Made by a program: the position numbers and the translations under genes
NCBI RefSeq assembly: GCF_024628865.1
Contig: NZ_CP102384.1
Span: forward strand, 631,001 to 695,000
Reading direction: 5' to 3'
DNA length: 64,000 nt
From: Sphingopyxis sp. DBS4
GTDB lineage: Bacteria > Pseudomonadota > Alphaproteobacteria > Sphingomonadales > Sphingomonadaceae
Shown here: piece by piece, positions 16,832 to 26,013 of the stretch
Position numbering within the stretch: position 1 is the first letter of the stretch
Layout: each line of letters starts with the position of its first letter
Notes under the pieces: model-generated
Told to the model about the DNA's origin: nothing
Databases searched by the model: none
The model's input: the letters and a program-made list of their open reading frames with translations, nothing else

Positions 16832-18355
16832 ATGACCATGATACAAAATCCGCCGTCGCGTCCGATCGACCATCTCGTCCGTTTTGGCGCCGCCGATGCG
16901 CCTGCGCTGCTGATTGGCGAGCGCGTGACGAGCTATGCCGATCTCGATGCCGGGGTCGGGCGGCTCGCGGCGTGGCTGCTCGATCAGGCGGGCGGCCCCG
17001 GCGAGCGCGTCGCGAGCTGGGGCGCAAAGGGCCGCGCAACCTGCCTGATGTCGCTCGCCGCGGCACGCGCGGGGCTGATCCATGTTCCGGTCAATCCGTT
17101 GCTGAAAGGACCGCAGGTCGCGCATATATTGGCCGATAGCGGCGCGGTTCTGCTCGTCACCAACGGTTCGCGCGCCGACATGCTCGGCGCCGGCCGGCCC
17201 GACGCTTGCGCGGTGCGCGATCTGAAGGTCGCCGAAGAGGTAATCGATTCGGGCGGCGACGGCCTGCCGCTTTCGATCGCCGAGTCCGACGACCTCGCCG
17301 CCATCCTTTATACCAGCGGCTCGACCGGGCGGCCCAAGGGGGTGATGCTCAGCCACGCGAACCTGTGGCTCGGCGCCGAAAGCGTCGCTTCCTATCTGAA
17401 GCTTTCGCCGCGCGACCGAGTGCTCGGGGTGCTTCCGCTCAGCTTCGACTATGGGCAGAACCAGCTTCTGTCGGCGTGGCACGCGGGCGCCGCGGTCGCG
17501 CCGCTCGACTATCTGACCGCGCGCGACGTGGTGAAGGCGGTCGCTCGCCACCGGATCACGACCCTCGCGGGGGTGCCGCCCCTCTGGGTGCAATTGGTCG
17601 AAAGCGACTGGCCGACCGAAACGGCGGCGCTGCTCGAACGGCTGACCAACAGCGGCGGCGCGCTGACCCCTTCGCTGATCGATGCGATGCGCGGCACTTT
17701 TCCGAACGCTGCCATTTATCCGATGTACGGGCTGACCGAGGCCTTTCGTTCGACCTACCTCGCCCCCGAACTGGTTGCGACGCATCCGACCTCGATGGGG
17801 CGCGCGATCCCGCACGCCGAAATTCTCGTCTGCCGCCCCAACGGCAGCATCGCCGACGATGACGAGCCCGGCGAACTCGTTCATTGCGGGCCGCTCGTCG
17901 CCAAGGGCTATTGGCGCGATGCGGAGCGCACGGCCGAACGCTTCAAACCCGCCCCCGCCGCCTCGCGCTATGGCGGGACCGCAGTCTGGTCGGGCGATAC
18001 GGTGCGGCGCGATGCCGAGGGTCTACTGACGTTCGTCGGCCGCGACGACGCGATGATCAAGACCGCGGGCAACCGCGTCAGCCCGACCGAGGTCGAGGAT
18101 GCCGCGGTCGCCTCCGGCCTGATTTACGAAGCGGTCGCCTTCGGCGTTCCCGACCCGCGCCTCGGCGCCGCGATCGTGCTGATCGTGCGGGGGAAGGGCG
18201 CGCGCGACGAGGAAGGGCTGGCGGCCCATCTTCGCCAGAACCTCCCCAATTTCATGCAGCCGCAAGTGATCGAGTGGCGGGGCGCCTTGCCGCGCAATCC
18301 CAATGGCAAGCTCGATCGGGTGGCGATCGCCGCCGACTGGAAGGTGACGGCATGA
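16832..18355 (+). CDS. XrtA-associated AMP-forming ligase
   Basis: The 507-residue ANL enzyme fits the exosortase A system-associated acyl-CoA ligase family. It has the phosphate loop LYTSGSTGRPKGVMLSH near residue 157, A5-type MYGLTEAFRSTYL, and the C-terminal FVGRDDAMIKTAGNRVSPTEVE and NPNGKLDR. With the carrier protein and decarboxylase nearby it could activate an acid or amino acid onto the carrier rather than onto CoA. No ribosome binding site precedes the ATG, and the divergent gene begins only 17 bases away. The end overlaps the decarboxylase start (ATGA). Confidence 0.9.
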   Translation: MTMIQNPPSRPIDHLVRFGAADAPALLIGERVTSYADLDAGVGRLAAWLLDQAGGPGERVASWGAKGRATCLMSLAAARAGLIHVPVNPLLKGPQVAHILADSGAVLLVTNGSRADMLGAGRPDACAVRDLKVAEEVIDSGGDGLPLSIAESDDLAAILYTSGSTGRPKGVMLSHANLWLGAESVASYLKLSPRDRVLGVLPLSFDYGQNQLLSAWHAGAAVAPLDYLTARDVVKAVARHRITTLAGVPPLWVQLVESDWPTETAALLERLTNSGGALTPSLIDAMRGTFPNAAIYPMYGLTEAFRSTYLAPELVATHPTSMGRAIPHAEILVCRPNGSIADDDEPGELVHCGPLVAKGYWRDAERTAERFKPAPAASRYGGTAVWSGDTVRRDAEGLLTFVGRDDAMIKTAGNRVSPTEVEDAAVASGLIYEAVAFGVPDPRLGAAIVLIVRGKGARDEEGLAAHLRQNLPNFMQPQVIEWRGALPRNPNGKLDRVAIAADWKVTA

Positions 18356-19581
18356 AGCCGCACGGTCCGATCCCGCCCGCTTTCCGCGCCGATGCCAGCG
18401 GCATGTTGCTGATCGGCGGCGACCGCGCCGAAGCGCTAGCCGATGCGGCGGGGGACACGCCGCTGTTCGTCTATGACAGTGCGATGCTGGCTGCGCGCGT
18501 CGCCGAGTGGCGCGCCGCGATGCCGAAGCAGGTCCAGCTTCATTACGCAATGAAGGCGAATCCCTATGCACCTTTGCTCGCCCATATGGCGGGGCTGGTC
18601 GACGGGTTCGACGTCGCCTCGGGCGGCGAACTCAAGGCGGCGCTGGCGAGCGGAATGGCGGCGGCGCATGTCAGCTTCGCGGGACCCGGCAAGCGCGACC
18701 GCGAACTCGAAGCGGCGATATCGGCAGGTGCGACGCTCAACCTCGAGTCGATGGGCGAAGCCGATCGGGCGCTTGCGATCGCGCAGAGGCTCGGCATCAC
18801 GCCGCGCCTGGCGGTGCGGGTCAATCCCGATTTCGACCTCAAGGGATCGGGAATGAAGATGGGCGGCGGCGCCAAGCCTTTCGGGGTCGATGCCGCCGGG
18901 GTTCCGGTGCTGGTGCGCCGCCTGATCGACGCCGGCGCCGACTGGCGCGGCTTTCATATTTTCGCGGGATCGCAGGCCCTTGACGCTGCGGCCATCGCCG
19001 ACACGCAGGCGCAGACGGTGGCGCTCGCGGCGCGGCTGGCGAAGGCGATCGGCGTCGCGCCGCCGCTCGTCAATCTGGGCGGTGGAATGGGCGTGCCCTA
19101 TTTTCCCGGCGACACGGCGGTCGACGTCGCGGCGGTCGGCGATGCGTTGGCGCAGACGCTCGGCGACCGCGATTCGATATTGGCGGACAGCGGTTTCGCG
19201 ATGGAACTCGGGCGCTGGCTCGTCGCCGAGGCCGGGGTCTATCTGACCCGCGTCGTCGACCGCAAGACCAGCCATGGCGAGACCTTTCTCGTCACCGATG
19301 GCGGCCTTCACCACCAGCTCGCCGCGAGCGGCAATTTCGGCACCGTGATCCGGCGCAACTATCCGATCGCGGTGGCAAGCCGCTTTGGCGAAGCGCCCGC
19401 GGAGACGGTGTCGGTGGTCGGCTGCCTCTGCACCCCGCTCGACCGGCTCGGCGATCAGGTTGCGCTGCCGCACGCCGATGTGGGTGATCTTGTTGCGATT
19501 TTTCAGGCTGGGGCTTATGGGGCAACCGCGAGTCCATCAGCCTTTCTGGGGCAGGGACCGGCGCAGGAAATGCTCGTCTGA
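18352..19581 (+). CDS. XrtA-associated PLP-dependent decarboxylase
   Basis: This 409-residue protein is a fold-III PLP decarboxylase of the diaminopimelate/ornithine type and matches the exosortase A system-associated group. The PLP lysine is Lys68 in LHYAMKANPYAP. Glycine-rich phosphate-binding segments (NLGGGMGVPYF) and the active-site cysteine block VVGCLCTPLD follow. It would decarboxylate an amino acid, possibly to supply an amine for modification of the polysaccharide; the substrate is unknown. It is translationally coupled to the ligase upstream. Confidence 0.9.
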   Translation: MKPHGPIPPAFRADASGMLLIGGDRAEALADAAGDTPLFVYDSAMLAARVAEWRAAMPKQVQLHYAMKANPYAPLLAHMAGLVDGFDVASGGELKAALASGMAAAHVSFAGPGKRDRELEAAISAGATLNLESMGEADRALAIAQRLGITPRLAVRVNPDFDLKGSGMKMGGGAKPFGVDAAGVPVLVRRLIDAGADWRGFHIFAGSQALDAAAIADTQAQTVALAARLAKAIGVAPPLVNLGGGMGVPYFPGDTAVDVAAVGDALAQTLGDRDSILADSGFAMELGRWLVAEAGVYLTRVVDRKTSHGETFLVTDGGLHHQLAASGNFGTVIRRNYPIAVASRFGEAPAETVSVVGCLCTPLDRLGDQVALPHADVGDLVAIFQAGAYGATASPSAFLGQGPAQEMLV

Positions 19582-19602
19582 ACGGCCGACACGGTTAATT
19601 TC

Positions 19603-19619
19603 TGTGCCAAGGCGGCACA
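19603..19619. promoter_or_regulatory. Small dyad upstream of the export operon
   Basis: TGTGCC and GGCACA flank AAGGC, 22 bases after the decarboxylase stop. The dyad lies in the 182-base gap before the export lipoprotein gene and may be an operator or weak terminator. No T-run follows, and no sigma-54 type boxes with correct spacing were found nearby. Confidence 0.35.
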
Positions 19620-19763
19620 AGGTTCGACGAGCGCGGTGCGAACTTATCCCAATACTAACGGTATGTTCACCCTTTCCGAGCAATGGCTGATCCTGACGCA
19701 AAGGCTGTTCTCGCGGGATGCCGGTCCTGCGAGGGCTGTGTCCGCTCGAAAGGTGATTTGAAT

Positions 19764-20420
19764 ATGATGTCCTTCCCCCAGCTTCGTGCCGCAAAGGCCG
19801 CGCTCGTTTCGGGCATCGCCGCGACGGCGCTGACGGGCTGCATGGGCGCGGGCGGCGCTGCGCCGCAGCTTCCGAGCGCCAATTTCGTCGCGAATCAGGA
19901 AGGGCCGGGCGAGGAATATATCATCGGCCCGCTGGACGAGCTTCAGATCTTCGTGTGGCGCAATCCCGAACTGGGCGGCAAGGTGCAGGTCCGCCCAGAC
20001 GGCCGCATCACCACACCGCTGATCACCGACATGCCCGCGGTCGGCAAGACGCCGACGATGCTGCAGCAGGATATCAAGCTGCAGCTCAGCCAGTATATCA
20101 CCGATCCGATCGTCAGCGTGATCGTCACCAGCTTCAACAGCACTTTCTCGCAGCAGGTGCGCGTCGTCGGCGCGACCGAAAAGCCCGCGTCGATCCCGTT
20201 CCGCGCCAATATGACCGTGCTCGACGCGATGATCGCGGTCGGCGGCCTCGGCGAATATGCTGCGGGCAACAAGGCGCGGCTCGTCCGGTTCGACAAAGGC
20301 ACGGGCAAGCAGCATGAATATGCGCTGCGCCTCAACGACCTGATCAAGCGCGGCGACATCAAGGCGAATGTCCGGTTGCAGCCGGGCGACGTCATCATCA
20401 TTCCCGAAAGCATGTTCTGA
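19764..20420 (+). CDS. XrtA-system polysaccharide export lipoprotein (Wza-like)
   Basis: The 218-residue product has a lipoprotein signal peptide with lipobox LTGC (Cys26) and then a polysaccharide export (Wza/EpsE) domain: YIIGPLDELQIFVWRNPELG, a DGRITTPLI strand and a SLBB-like segment ending VRLQPGDVIIIPESMF. It should form the outer-membrane export pore for the exopolysaccharide. The ATG at 19764 (or the adjacent 19767) follows AAGGTGA. An upstream in-frame start would hide the signal peptide. It leads a plus-strand operon with the chain-length protein. Confidence 0.92.
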   Translation: MMSFPQLRAAKAALVSGIAATALTGCMGAGGAAPQLPSANFVANQEGPGEEYIIGPLDELQIFVWRNPELGGKVQVRPDGRITTPLITDMPAVGKTPTMLQQDIKLQLSQYITDPIVSVIVTSFNSTFSQQVRVVGATEKPASIPFRANMTVLDAMIAVGGLGEYAAGNKARLVRFDKGTGKQHEYALRLNDLIKRGDIKANVRLQPGDVIIIPESMF

Positions 20421-20473
20421 CGCAGGCCCAGGCGGCCCGCACGATGCCGATTGCCAAGGATTAAGAGCAGACG

Positions 20474-22012
20474 ATGAACGGCCTTTACGACGAAATCCGG
20501 GTGGTGGTGCACAGCGTATGGACACGGCGCTGGCTGGTGCTCGGCGTCGCCTGGGGCATCTGCATTCTCGGCTGGCTGGCGGTCGCGTCGATCCCGAACC
20601 GGTATGACAGCCGCGCGCGCCTGCTTGTTCAGGCCAACCAGATCCTTCCCGACGATGCCGGCGGCGGCGCTTATTCGAGCGCCCAGCAGATCGACCAGAT
20701 TCGCGAAACGCTGACCAGCGCGCGCAACCTTGAAAAGGTCGCGCTGACGACGGGACTGATCGGCGCCGACGCCGGCGAGCGCGACAAGGCGGGTGCCGTC
20801 GCGATGCTGCAAAAGAATATCAAGGTTGTTCCGCAGCAGCAGAACATCTTCGAAATCACCTCTTCGGTCGGGGTCGGCAGCCTGTCCGACGCCGACAATG
20901 CAAAATTGGCGTCGGGCGTGCTCGACAGCCTGATCACCGTGTTCCGCGACGACCAGCTTCGCGGCGGGCGGATGGACGCGCGCGAGGGCCTCAAATTCCT
21001 CGATGCGCAGATCGCCGACCGCGAAAAGGGGCTGCGTGAGGTCGAGGCGCGCCGCGGTGCGTTCGAGGCGCAGAATATCGGGTTGATCCCCGGCGGCAGC
21101 GGATCGCCTTCGCAGCGCGTCGATGCCGCACGCGCCGAACTCAGCCAGATCGATTCGCAGCTCGTTTCGGCGCAGGCGCAGCTTGCGGCGGCGAACGGCC
21201 AGCTTTCCTCGACCCCCGCGACGGTGCCCGGGGTCGGCGGAGTCGGCGGTGGCGTCGCGCGCCAGCAGCTTGCCGGGGCGCAGAACGAGCTTGCGTCGAT
21301 GCGTGCGCGCGGCCTGACTGACGCGCATCCCGACGTGATCGCGCTCAAGAGCCAGATCGCTTCGCTGAAAGCGATGGCCGATCGCGAAGGCACGGGTGGC
21401 GGTGGCGGCGGGATGCAGAACCCCGCCTATGCCTCGCTCGCTGCGATGCGCGCCGATCGCCAGGCGACGGTCAGCGCGCTGTCGGCACGCAAGACGCAGC
21501 TCATGGGCGACATTGCGAAGATCACCTCGCAGCAGATCCAGAACCCCGGCATCGCGGCCGAATATGACCGGATCAATGGCGAATATACCGCGCTGAAGGC
21601 GCAATATGACAAGCTGCTTGCCCAGCGCGAGCAGGTGCGGCTGCGCGGCGAGGTGCAGACCGAAACCGACGCGATCAAGGTCGAACTGCTCGACCCGCCC
21701 TCGAAGCCGACGAGCCCCGCGGCGCCGAACCGGCCGTTGTTCCTGACCTTGGTGCTTCTGGCGGGGATCGGCGGCGGTATCGGCGCGGCCTTTGCCCTGT
21801 CGCAGGTGCGCGCCAGCTATGCGACCGCGGCGAAGCTCGAACGCGCGAGCGGGCTGCCGGTGATCGGATCGATCACCGAGGTGGTGACGCCCGACCGCCA
21901 TGTCGAACGCCGCAAGCGGCTCGTCTGGCTCGGCGGCGGCGCGGCGGCGCTCGTCGGCCTCTATGCGCTGTTGCTGATCGCCGAATTTGTCCAGCGCGGC
22001 ATGGTCGCGTGA
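20474..22012 (+). CDS. XrtA-system polysaccharide chain-length determinant
   Basis: The 512-residue inner-membrane protein has a first membrane helix at about 18-40 (LVLGVAWGICILGWLAVASI) and a long periplasmic, largely helical region with coiled-coil character (roughly 180-400, including SQRVDAARAELSQIDSQLVS). A second helix after PTSPAAPNRP lies near 416-440 and a third near 482-505. This is the Wzz/GumC layout, where the protein acts with a BY-kinase to set chain length and drive export. It is followed after 14 bases by the kinase gene. Confidence 0.92.
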   Translation: MNGLYDEIRVVVHSVWTRRWLVLGVAWGICILGWLAVASIPNRYDSRARLLVQANQILPDDAGGGAYSSAQQIDQIRETLTSARNLEKVALTTGLIGADAGERDKAGAVAMLQKNIKVVPQQQNIFEITSSVGVGSLSDADNAKLASGVLDSLITVFRDDQLRGGRMDAREGLKFLDAQIADREKGLREVEARRGAFEAQNIGLIPGGSGSPSQRVDAARAELSQIDSQLVSAQAQLAAANGQLSSTPATVPGVGGVGGGVARQQLAGAQNELASMRARGLTDAHPDVIALKSQIASLKAMADREGTGGGGGGMQNPAYASLAAMRADRQATVSALSARKTQLMGDIAKITSQQIQNPGIAAEYDRINGEYTALKAQYDKLLAQREQVRLRGEVQTETDAIKVELLDPPSKPTSPAAPNRPLFLTLVLLAGIGGGIGAAFALSQVRASYATAAKLERASGLPVIGSITEVVTPDRHVERRKRLVWLGGGAAALVGLYALLLIAEFVQRGMVA

Positions 22013-22026
22013 ACGGGGAAGACGAC

Positions 22027-23061
22027 ATGAACGATCAACGCCCCGTCAAGCGCCCGCCCTCGCTGCTCGAACGCGCTGCCGACATGTTCGGCCTCGATCC
22101 CGCAAAGAATGCGGCGACGATCGACGTCTCGAAACTGCCGCCCGAGCCCGAGAAAAAGGCGAAGAAAGCCAAGGCGAAGGAAATGCCTGCCGCCGAGGTG
22201 CTGCCGCCCGAAGCGCCGGTGGTCGAGGCCGCGCCCGCGGTCGAGCCTGCGCCTGCGAAGCCCTCTCCCCGCAAGGAGATTGCCAGGGCCGCGCCTGCGA
22301 TCGTGCCCAACCGTCAGGGGACGATCGACCGCGAACGCCTCGCCGCGCGCGGCATGGTCGTTCCCGGCGCGCCGGTCACTGGCATCGCCGAGGAATATCG
22401 CATCGTGAAGCGTGAGATCATCCGCAATTTCGCGGGCACCGCGAACCGCCCGGTCGTGCCGCGCGGCCACCGCGTGCTGATTGCCTCGGCCAATCCGGGC
22501 GAGGGCAAGACCTTCACCGCGGTCAATCTGGCGCTCAGCCTCGCGGTCGAAGCCGATCACGACGTGCTGCTGATCGACGCCGACATCGCGAAACCGAGCG
22601 TGCTCGAAGCGCTGGGGCTGGCGGAGGGGGCCGAAAGCGGCCCGGGCCTGATGGACGCGCTTGCCGACCCGCATCTGGCGGTGGGCGACTGCCTGATCCA
22701 GACCGACATTCCCGGGCTCAAGGTCATGCCCGCGGGCACCCAGCATATGCACGACACCGAATTGCTCGCTTCGGCGCGCACAGAGGCGCTGCTCGCGCAG
22801 CTCGAAGCAGGGGCGCCGGGGCGTATCGTCATCCTCGATTCGCCGCCGGTGCTCGCAGCCTCGCCCGCGGCGGTGCTCGCGGGGCATGTCGGTCAGCTCA
22901 TCATGGTGGTGCGCGCCGACCAGACGCTCGAATCCTCGCTGCGCGACGCGATCGGTCTGATGGGCGCGTGTCCGCATATCCAGCTGCTGCTCAACGGCGT
23001 CAAATTTTCGCCGGGCGGCCGCCGCTTCGGCACCTATTATGGACAAGGAGGCGCGTCATGA
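22027..23061 (+). CDS. XrtA-associated tyrosine autokinase (BY-kinase)
   Basis: The 344-residue protein starts with about 80 residues rich in Ala, Pro, Glu and Lys, then has a CpsD/CapB-like ATPase domain. Its Walker A is SANPGEGKTFTAVNLALSLA, Walker A' is VLLIDADIAKPSVL and Walker B is RIVILDSPPVL. The C-terminus has only a Tyr-Tyr pair (FGTYYGQGG) instead of a long tyrosine cluster. It likely phosphorylates itself to control polymerisation with the chain-length protein. I chose the ATG at 22027, preceded by GGGGAAG; a GTG 18 bases upstream is possible. The end overlaps the next gene by ATGA. Confidence 0.9.
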   Translation: MNDQRPVKRPPSLLERAADMFGLDPAKNAATIDVSKLPPEPEKKAKKAKAKEMPAAEVLPPEAPVVEAAPAVEPAPAKPSPRKEIARAAPAIVPNRQGTIDRERLAARGMVVPGAPVTGIAEEYRIVKREIIRNFAGTANRPVVPRGHRVLIASANPGEGKTFTAVNLALSLAVEADHDVLLIDADIAKPSVLEALGLAEGAESGPGLMDALADPHLAVGDCLIQTDIPGLKVMPAGTQHMHDTELLASARTEALLAQLEAGAPGRIVILDSPPVLAASPAAVLAGHVGQLIMVVRADQTLESSLRDAIGLMGACPHIQLLLNGVKFSPGGRRFGTYYGQGGAS

Positions 23062-24785
23062 TGCGCACCAGTCTCAAGCTACGCTGCGGGGCGGCGTTCG
23101 CCGCCCTTCTACTCGCCGGAACCGCGACGGGCGCGCAGGCGCAATTTTCGGGCGACCCGGGCGCGGGCGGCGCGGATACGCCTGCCGCCGGAGACGCGTC
23201 GGCGTCGGATTCGAGCACCGATCGCCAGAGCAAGCGCGGCGAACGCCAGAAGAAGCAGCGTCAGGTCTCCGTCGCGCCCTATCTGGAAGTCGACCAGATT
23301 CTCTCCGCCGACCTCAAGAATGGCGGCGACGTACTGACCTATACGACCGTCGCGGCCGGGGTCGATGCGTCGATCGTCACGCGCCGCGTCGAACTTGCGG
23401 GCACGCTCCGCTACGAGCATCGCTTCGGCGAATCGGGCGGGCTGCGGGACAGCGACACCGTCACCGGCCTCGCACGCGGAAGACTCGAAGTCTCGCGCGG
23501 CTTCAACCTCGAGGCCGGAGCGCTCGCGACGCGGACCAGTGCCGACGGGCGGGGCGCGGTCAGCGGGCTGCTCATCGGTGATGCGGGCAATGCCGCCGAC
23601 CTCTATTCCATCTATGCCGGACCGACGCTTGCGCAACGCATCGGCAATCTCGACGTCGGGGCGGGCTATCGCTTCGGTTATACGAAGATCGATGTCGGCT
23701 CGGCGCCGACCCTCGCGCCCGGTGTGGCGGCACAGGACGTCTTCGACAGCTCGACCAACCATCTCGCCTGGGCGAGCATCGGCCAGCGTCCCGGCGACCT
23801 GCCCTTCGGCTGGCAGGTTTCGGGCGGCTACGAACGCGAGGATGCGAGCCAGCTCGACCAGCGGTTCGAGGGCAAATATGCCCGCGCCGACGTGACCGTG
23901 CCGATCGGCCCGACCGTCGCACTGCTCGGCGGTGTCGGTTATGAGGATATCGAGATCGGCCAGCGCAGTCCGGTCCTCGACGGAAACGGTGTTCCCGTGC
24001 GCGATTCGGCGGGCCGTTTCGTCACCGACAAATCGAGCCCGCGCCAGCTTTCGTTCGATACCGACGGGCTGATCTGGGATGCGGGCGTGATGTGGCAGCC
24101 GAGCCGCCGCACCTCGCTCACCGCGAAGATCGGCCGCCGCTATGGCGACACCATCTATACCGGCAGCTTCACCTATCGCCCCGACCATGCGACCCTGTTC
24201 CAGGTCGGCGTCTATGACGGGCTGTCGAGCCTCGGCCGCGGCATGTCGAGCGGGCTGTCGGCGCTGCCGACGCAGTTCGACCCGACGCGCAACCCGATCA
24301 GCGGCGATGTCGACACCTGTGTCTTCGGACAGGGGACGGGCGGTTGCCTCAACGGCCAGATCGGCAATGCCGGGGCGTTCCAATATCGCAACAGCGGCGT
24401 CCAGGCGGTGCTGTCGTCGCGCTACGGACGTTGGTCCTATGGCGTCGGGCTTGGCTATGATCGCCGCCGCCTGCTCGTGCCGCACGGCTCGGTTCTCGCC
24501 AATCTCGACGGCGTGACCGACGAAAGCTATTATCTGTTCCTGAGCGCGGGGCGTCCGCTGGGCGCCGATGCCGACATCAGCATCACCGGCTATCTCAGCT
24601 ATTTCGACAATGGCGCCCCCGGAGCTGGCGACGTTCAGTCGGCGGGGCTTACGGCTTCCTATTCGCGGCGCTTCTGGCGCGGGCTGACCGGGACCGCCGC
24701 CGCGTCGATCAATGCCTTCGACCAGGACGGCTTCAACAGCGAGCTTATCGGTTCAGCCTTGGTGGGACTGCGCTACAACTTCTGA
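23058..24785 (+). CDS. XrtA-system outer-membrane beta-barrel protein
   Basis: The 575-residue protein has a signal peptide (ending GAQAQ near residue 29) and an acidic/basic linker, then a long series of alternating beta strands ending in aromatic F (LVGLRYNF). This is typical of outer-membrane barrels and of the PEP-CTERM system-associated outer-membrane family. Its function in the export apparatus is unknown. The ATG at 23058 follows AGGAG and overlaps the kinase stop codon, showing tight coupling. The mature part has two cysteines (VDTCVFGQGTGGCLNG) that could form a loop disulfide. Confidence 0.85.
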   Translation: MMRTSLKLRCGAAFAALLLAGTATGAQAQFSGDPGAGGADTPAAGDASASDSSTDRQSKRGERQKKQRQVSVAPYLEVDQILSADLKNGGDVLTYTTVAAGVDASIVTRRVELAGTLRYEHRFGESGGLRDSDTVTGLARGRLEVSRGFNLEAGALATRTSADGRGAVSGLLIGDAGNAADLYSIYAGPTLAQRIGNLDVGAGYRFGYTKIDVGSAPTLAPGVAAQDVFDSSTNHLAWASIGQRPGDLPFGWQVSGGYEREDASQLDQRFEGKYARADVTVPIGPTVALLGGVGYEDIEIGQRSPVLDGNGVPVRDSAGRFVTDKSSPRQLSFDTDGLIWDAGVMWQPSRRTSLTAKIGRRYGDTIYTGSFTYRPDHATLFQVGVYDGLSSLGRGMSSGLSALPTQFDPTRNPISGDVDTCVFGQGTGGCLNGQIGNAGAFQYRNSGVQAVLSSRYGRWSYGVGLGYDRRRLLVPHGSVLANLDGVTDESYYLFLSAGRPLGADADISITGYLSYFDNGAPGAGDVQSAGLTASYSRRFWRGLTGTAAASINAFDQDGFNSELIGSALVGLRYNF

Positions 24786-24798
24786 TCGGGGAATTTCG

Positions 24799-25968
24799 AT
24801 GTACGATCAATATTATAGTTTCACCGGCCGTCCGTTTCAGCTGACGCCCGACCCGGCTTTCTATTTCGAAAGCGGCACCCATCGCAAGGCGATGTCCTAT
24901 CTCGGCTACGGCCTTGCGCAGGGCGAAGGCTTCATCGTCATCACCGGCGACGTCGGCGCGGGCAAGACGACGCTCGTCGGGCATCTGATGAACACGATCG
25001 ACCCCAATCGCCTGACCGCGGTCAAGCTGGTGTCGACGCAGGTCGAGGGCGACGATCTGCTCCGCCTCGTCGCCGAACAGTTCGGGATCGAATGGGAAGG
25101 GCAGAGCAAGGCCGAGTTGCTGCGCGCGATCGAGCAATATCTGCGCGAACAGGCGCGCGCCGGCCGCCGCACCCTGCTGATCGTCGACGAGGGGCAGAAT
25201 CTGGCGATCTCGGCGCTCGAAGAGCTGCGGATGCTGTCGAACTTCCAACTCGGCGACCATTCGCTGCTGCAGATATTCCTGCTCGGCCAGCCCGAGTTCC
25301 GCCAGACCTTGTTCCATACGCCCGCGCTGGAACAGCTCCGTCAGCGGGTGATCGCGACGCACCACCTCGATCCGATGGAGCCCGAGGAGGTCGAACCCTA
25401 TATCCTCCACCGCCTGAAGAAAGTCGGCTGGACGGGCAATCCCAGCTTCGCGCCCGAGGCGTATGAGCTGATCTTCGACTATAGCGACGGCGTGCCGCGC
25501 AAATTGAACGTGCTGGTCAGCCGGCTGCTGCTGTTCGGCGCGGTCGAGGAACTGCACCGCATTTCGGCGCAGCACGTCCGCAACGTCATCGCCGAGGTCG
25601 AGGCCGACCGCGGCATCGACGAGGCGAGCCTCGCGCCGCTGCCGGTCGAGGAGGTCGTCGCGCATGCCGCCGCCGCGGCCGCGCCGCTCGAATGGCCGGC
25701 GCCTGCCGCCGCGAACGATCGCCCGCCTTTCGCCGCGCCGGTCGAGCCTGCTGTAGAATCCGCAGAAGCCGTCGTGCCCGCTCCTGTCTCTTCGCCGGTT
25801 GACGACGAGCAGATCGCTGCGCTCAAGGAGCAGATCGCCAGTCTCGAGGCGCGCATCGTCGAACAGGATGCCGCGCTTCGCCGGGTGCTCGACCTGCTGA
25901 TCGAGTGGGTCGAACGCGATCCCGAAAATTCGCCCAACCCCGCCCGGTCCGAAGTGTGGGCCGCGTGA
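24799..25968 (+). CDS. XrtA-associated AAA ATPase (ExeA-like)
   Basis: The 389-residue protein starts MYDQYYSFTGRPFQLTPDP, the hallmark of the ExeA/GspA-like XrtA-associated ATPase. Walker A is GDVGAGKTTLVG (about 50-61) and Walker B is TLLIVDEGQNL. An arginine-finger-type segment PALEQLRQRVIATH follows. After the ATPase core comes a variable Ala/Pro-rich stretch (about 280-340) and a short coiled coil (IAALKEQIASLEARIVEQD). It is cytoplasmic and probably powers or gates assembly of the export machinery; the partner is unknown. Confidence 0.92.
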   Translation: MYDQYYSFTGRPFQLTPDPAFYFESGTHRKAMSYLGYGLAQGEGFIVITGDVGAGKTTLVGHLMNTIDPNRLTAVKLVSTQVEGDDLLRLVAEQFGIEWEGQSKAELLRAIEQYLREQARAGRRTLLIVDEGQNLAISALEELRMLSNFQLGDHSLLQIFLLGQPEFRQTLFHTPALEQLRQRVIATHHLDPMEPEEVEPYILHRLKKVGWTGNPSFAPEAYELIFDYSDGVPRKLNVLVSRLLLFGAVEELHRISAQHVRNVIAEVEADRGIDEASLAPLPVEEVVAHAAAAAAPLEWPAPAAANDRPPFAAPVEPAVESAEAVVPAPVSSPVDDEQIAALKEQIASLEARIVEQDAALRRVLDLLIEWVERDPENSPNPARSEVWAA

Positions 25969-26013
25969 CGCGCTGAACATCATCGGCTAAGATGCTGATG
26001 AAGGTGAGGGAAA

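Noticed and set aside
19603..19763. Possible sigma-54 promoter before the export operon
   Set aside because: Candidate GG and GC elements near TGGCTGATCCTGACGC are one base off the required spacing, so no usable -24/-12 pair was found.
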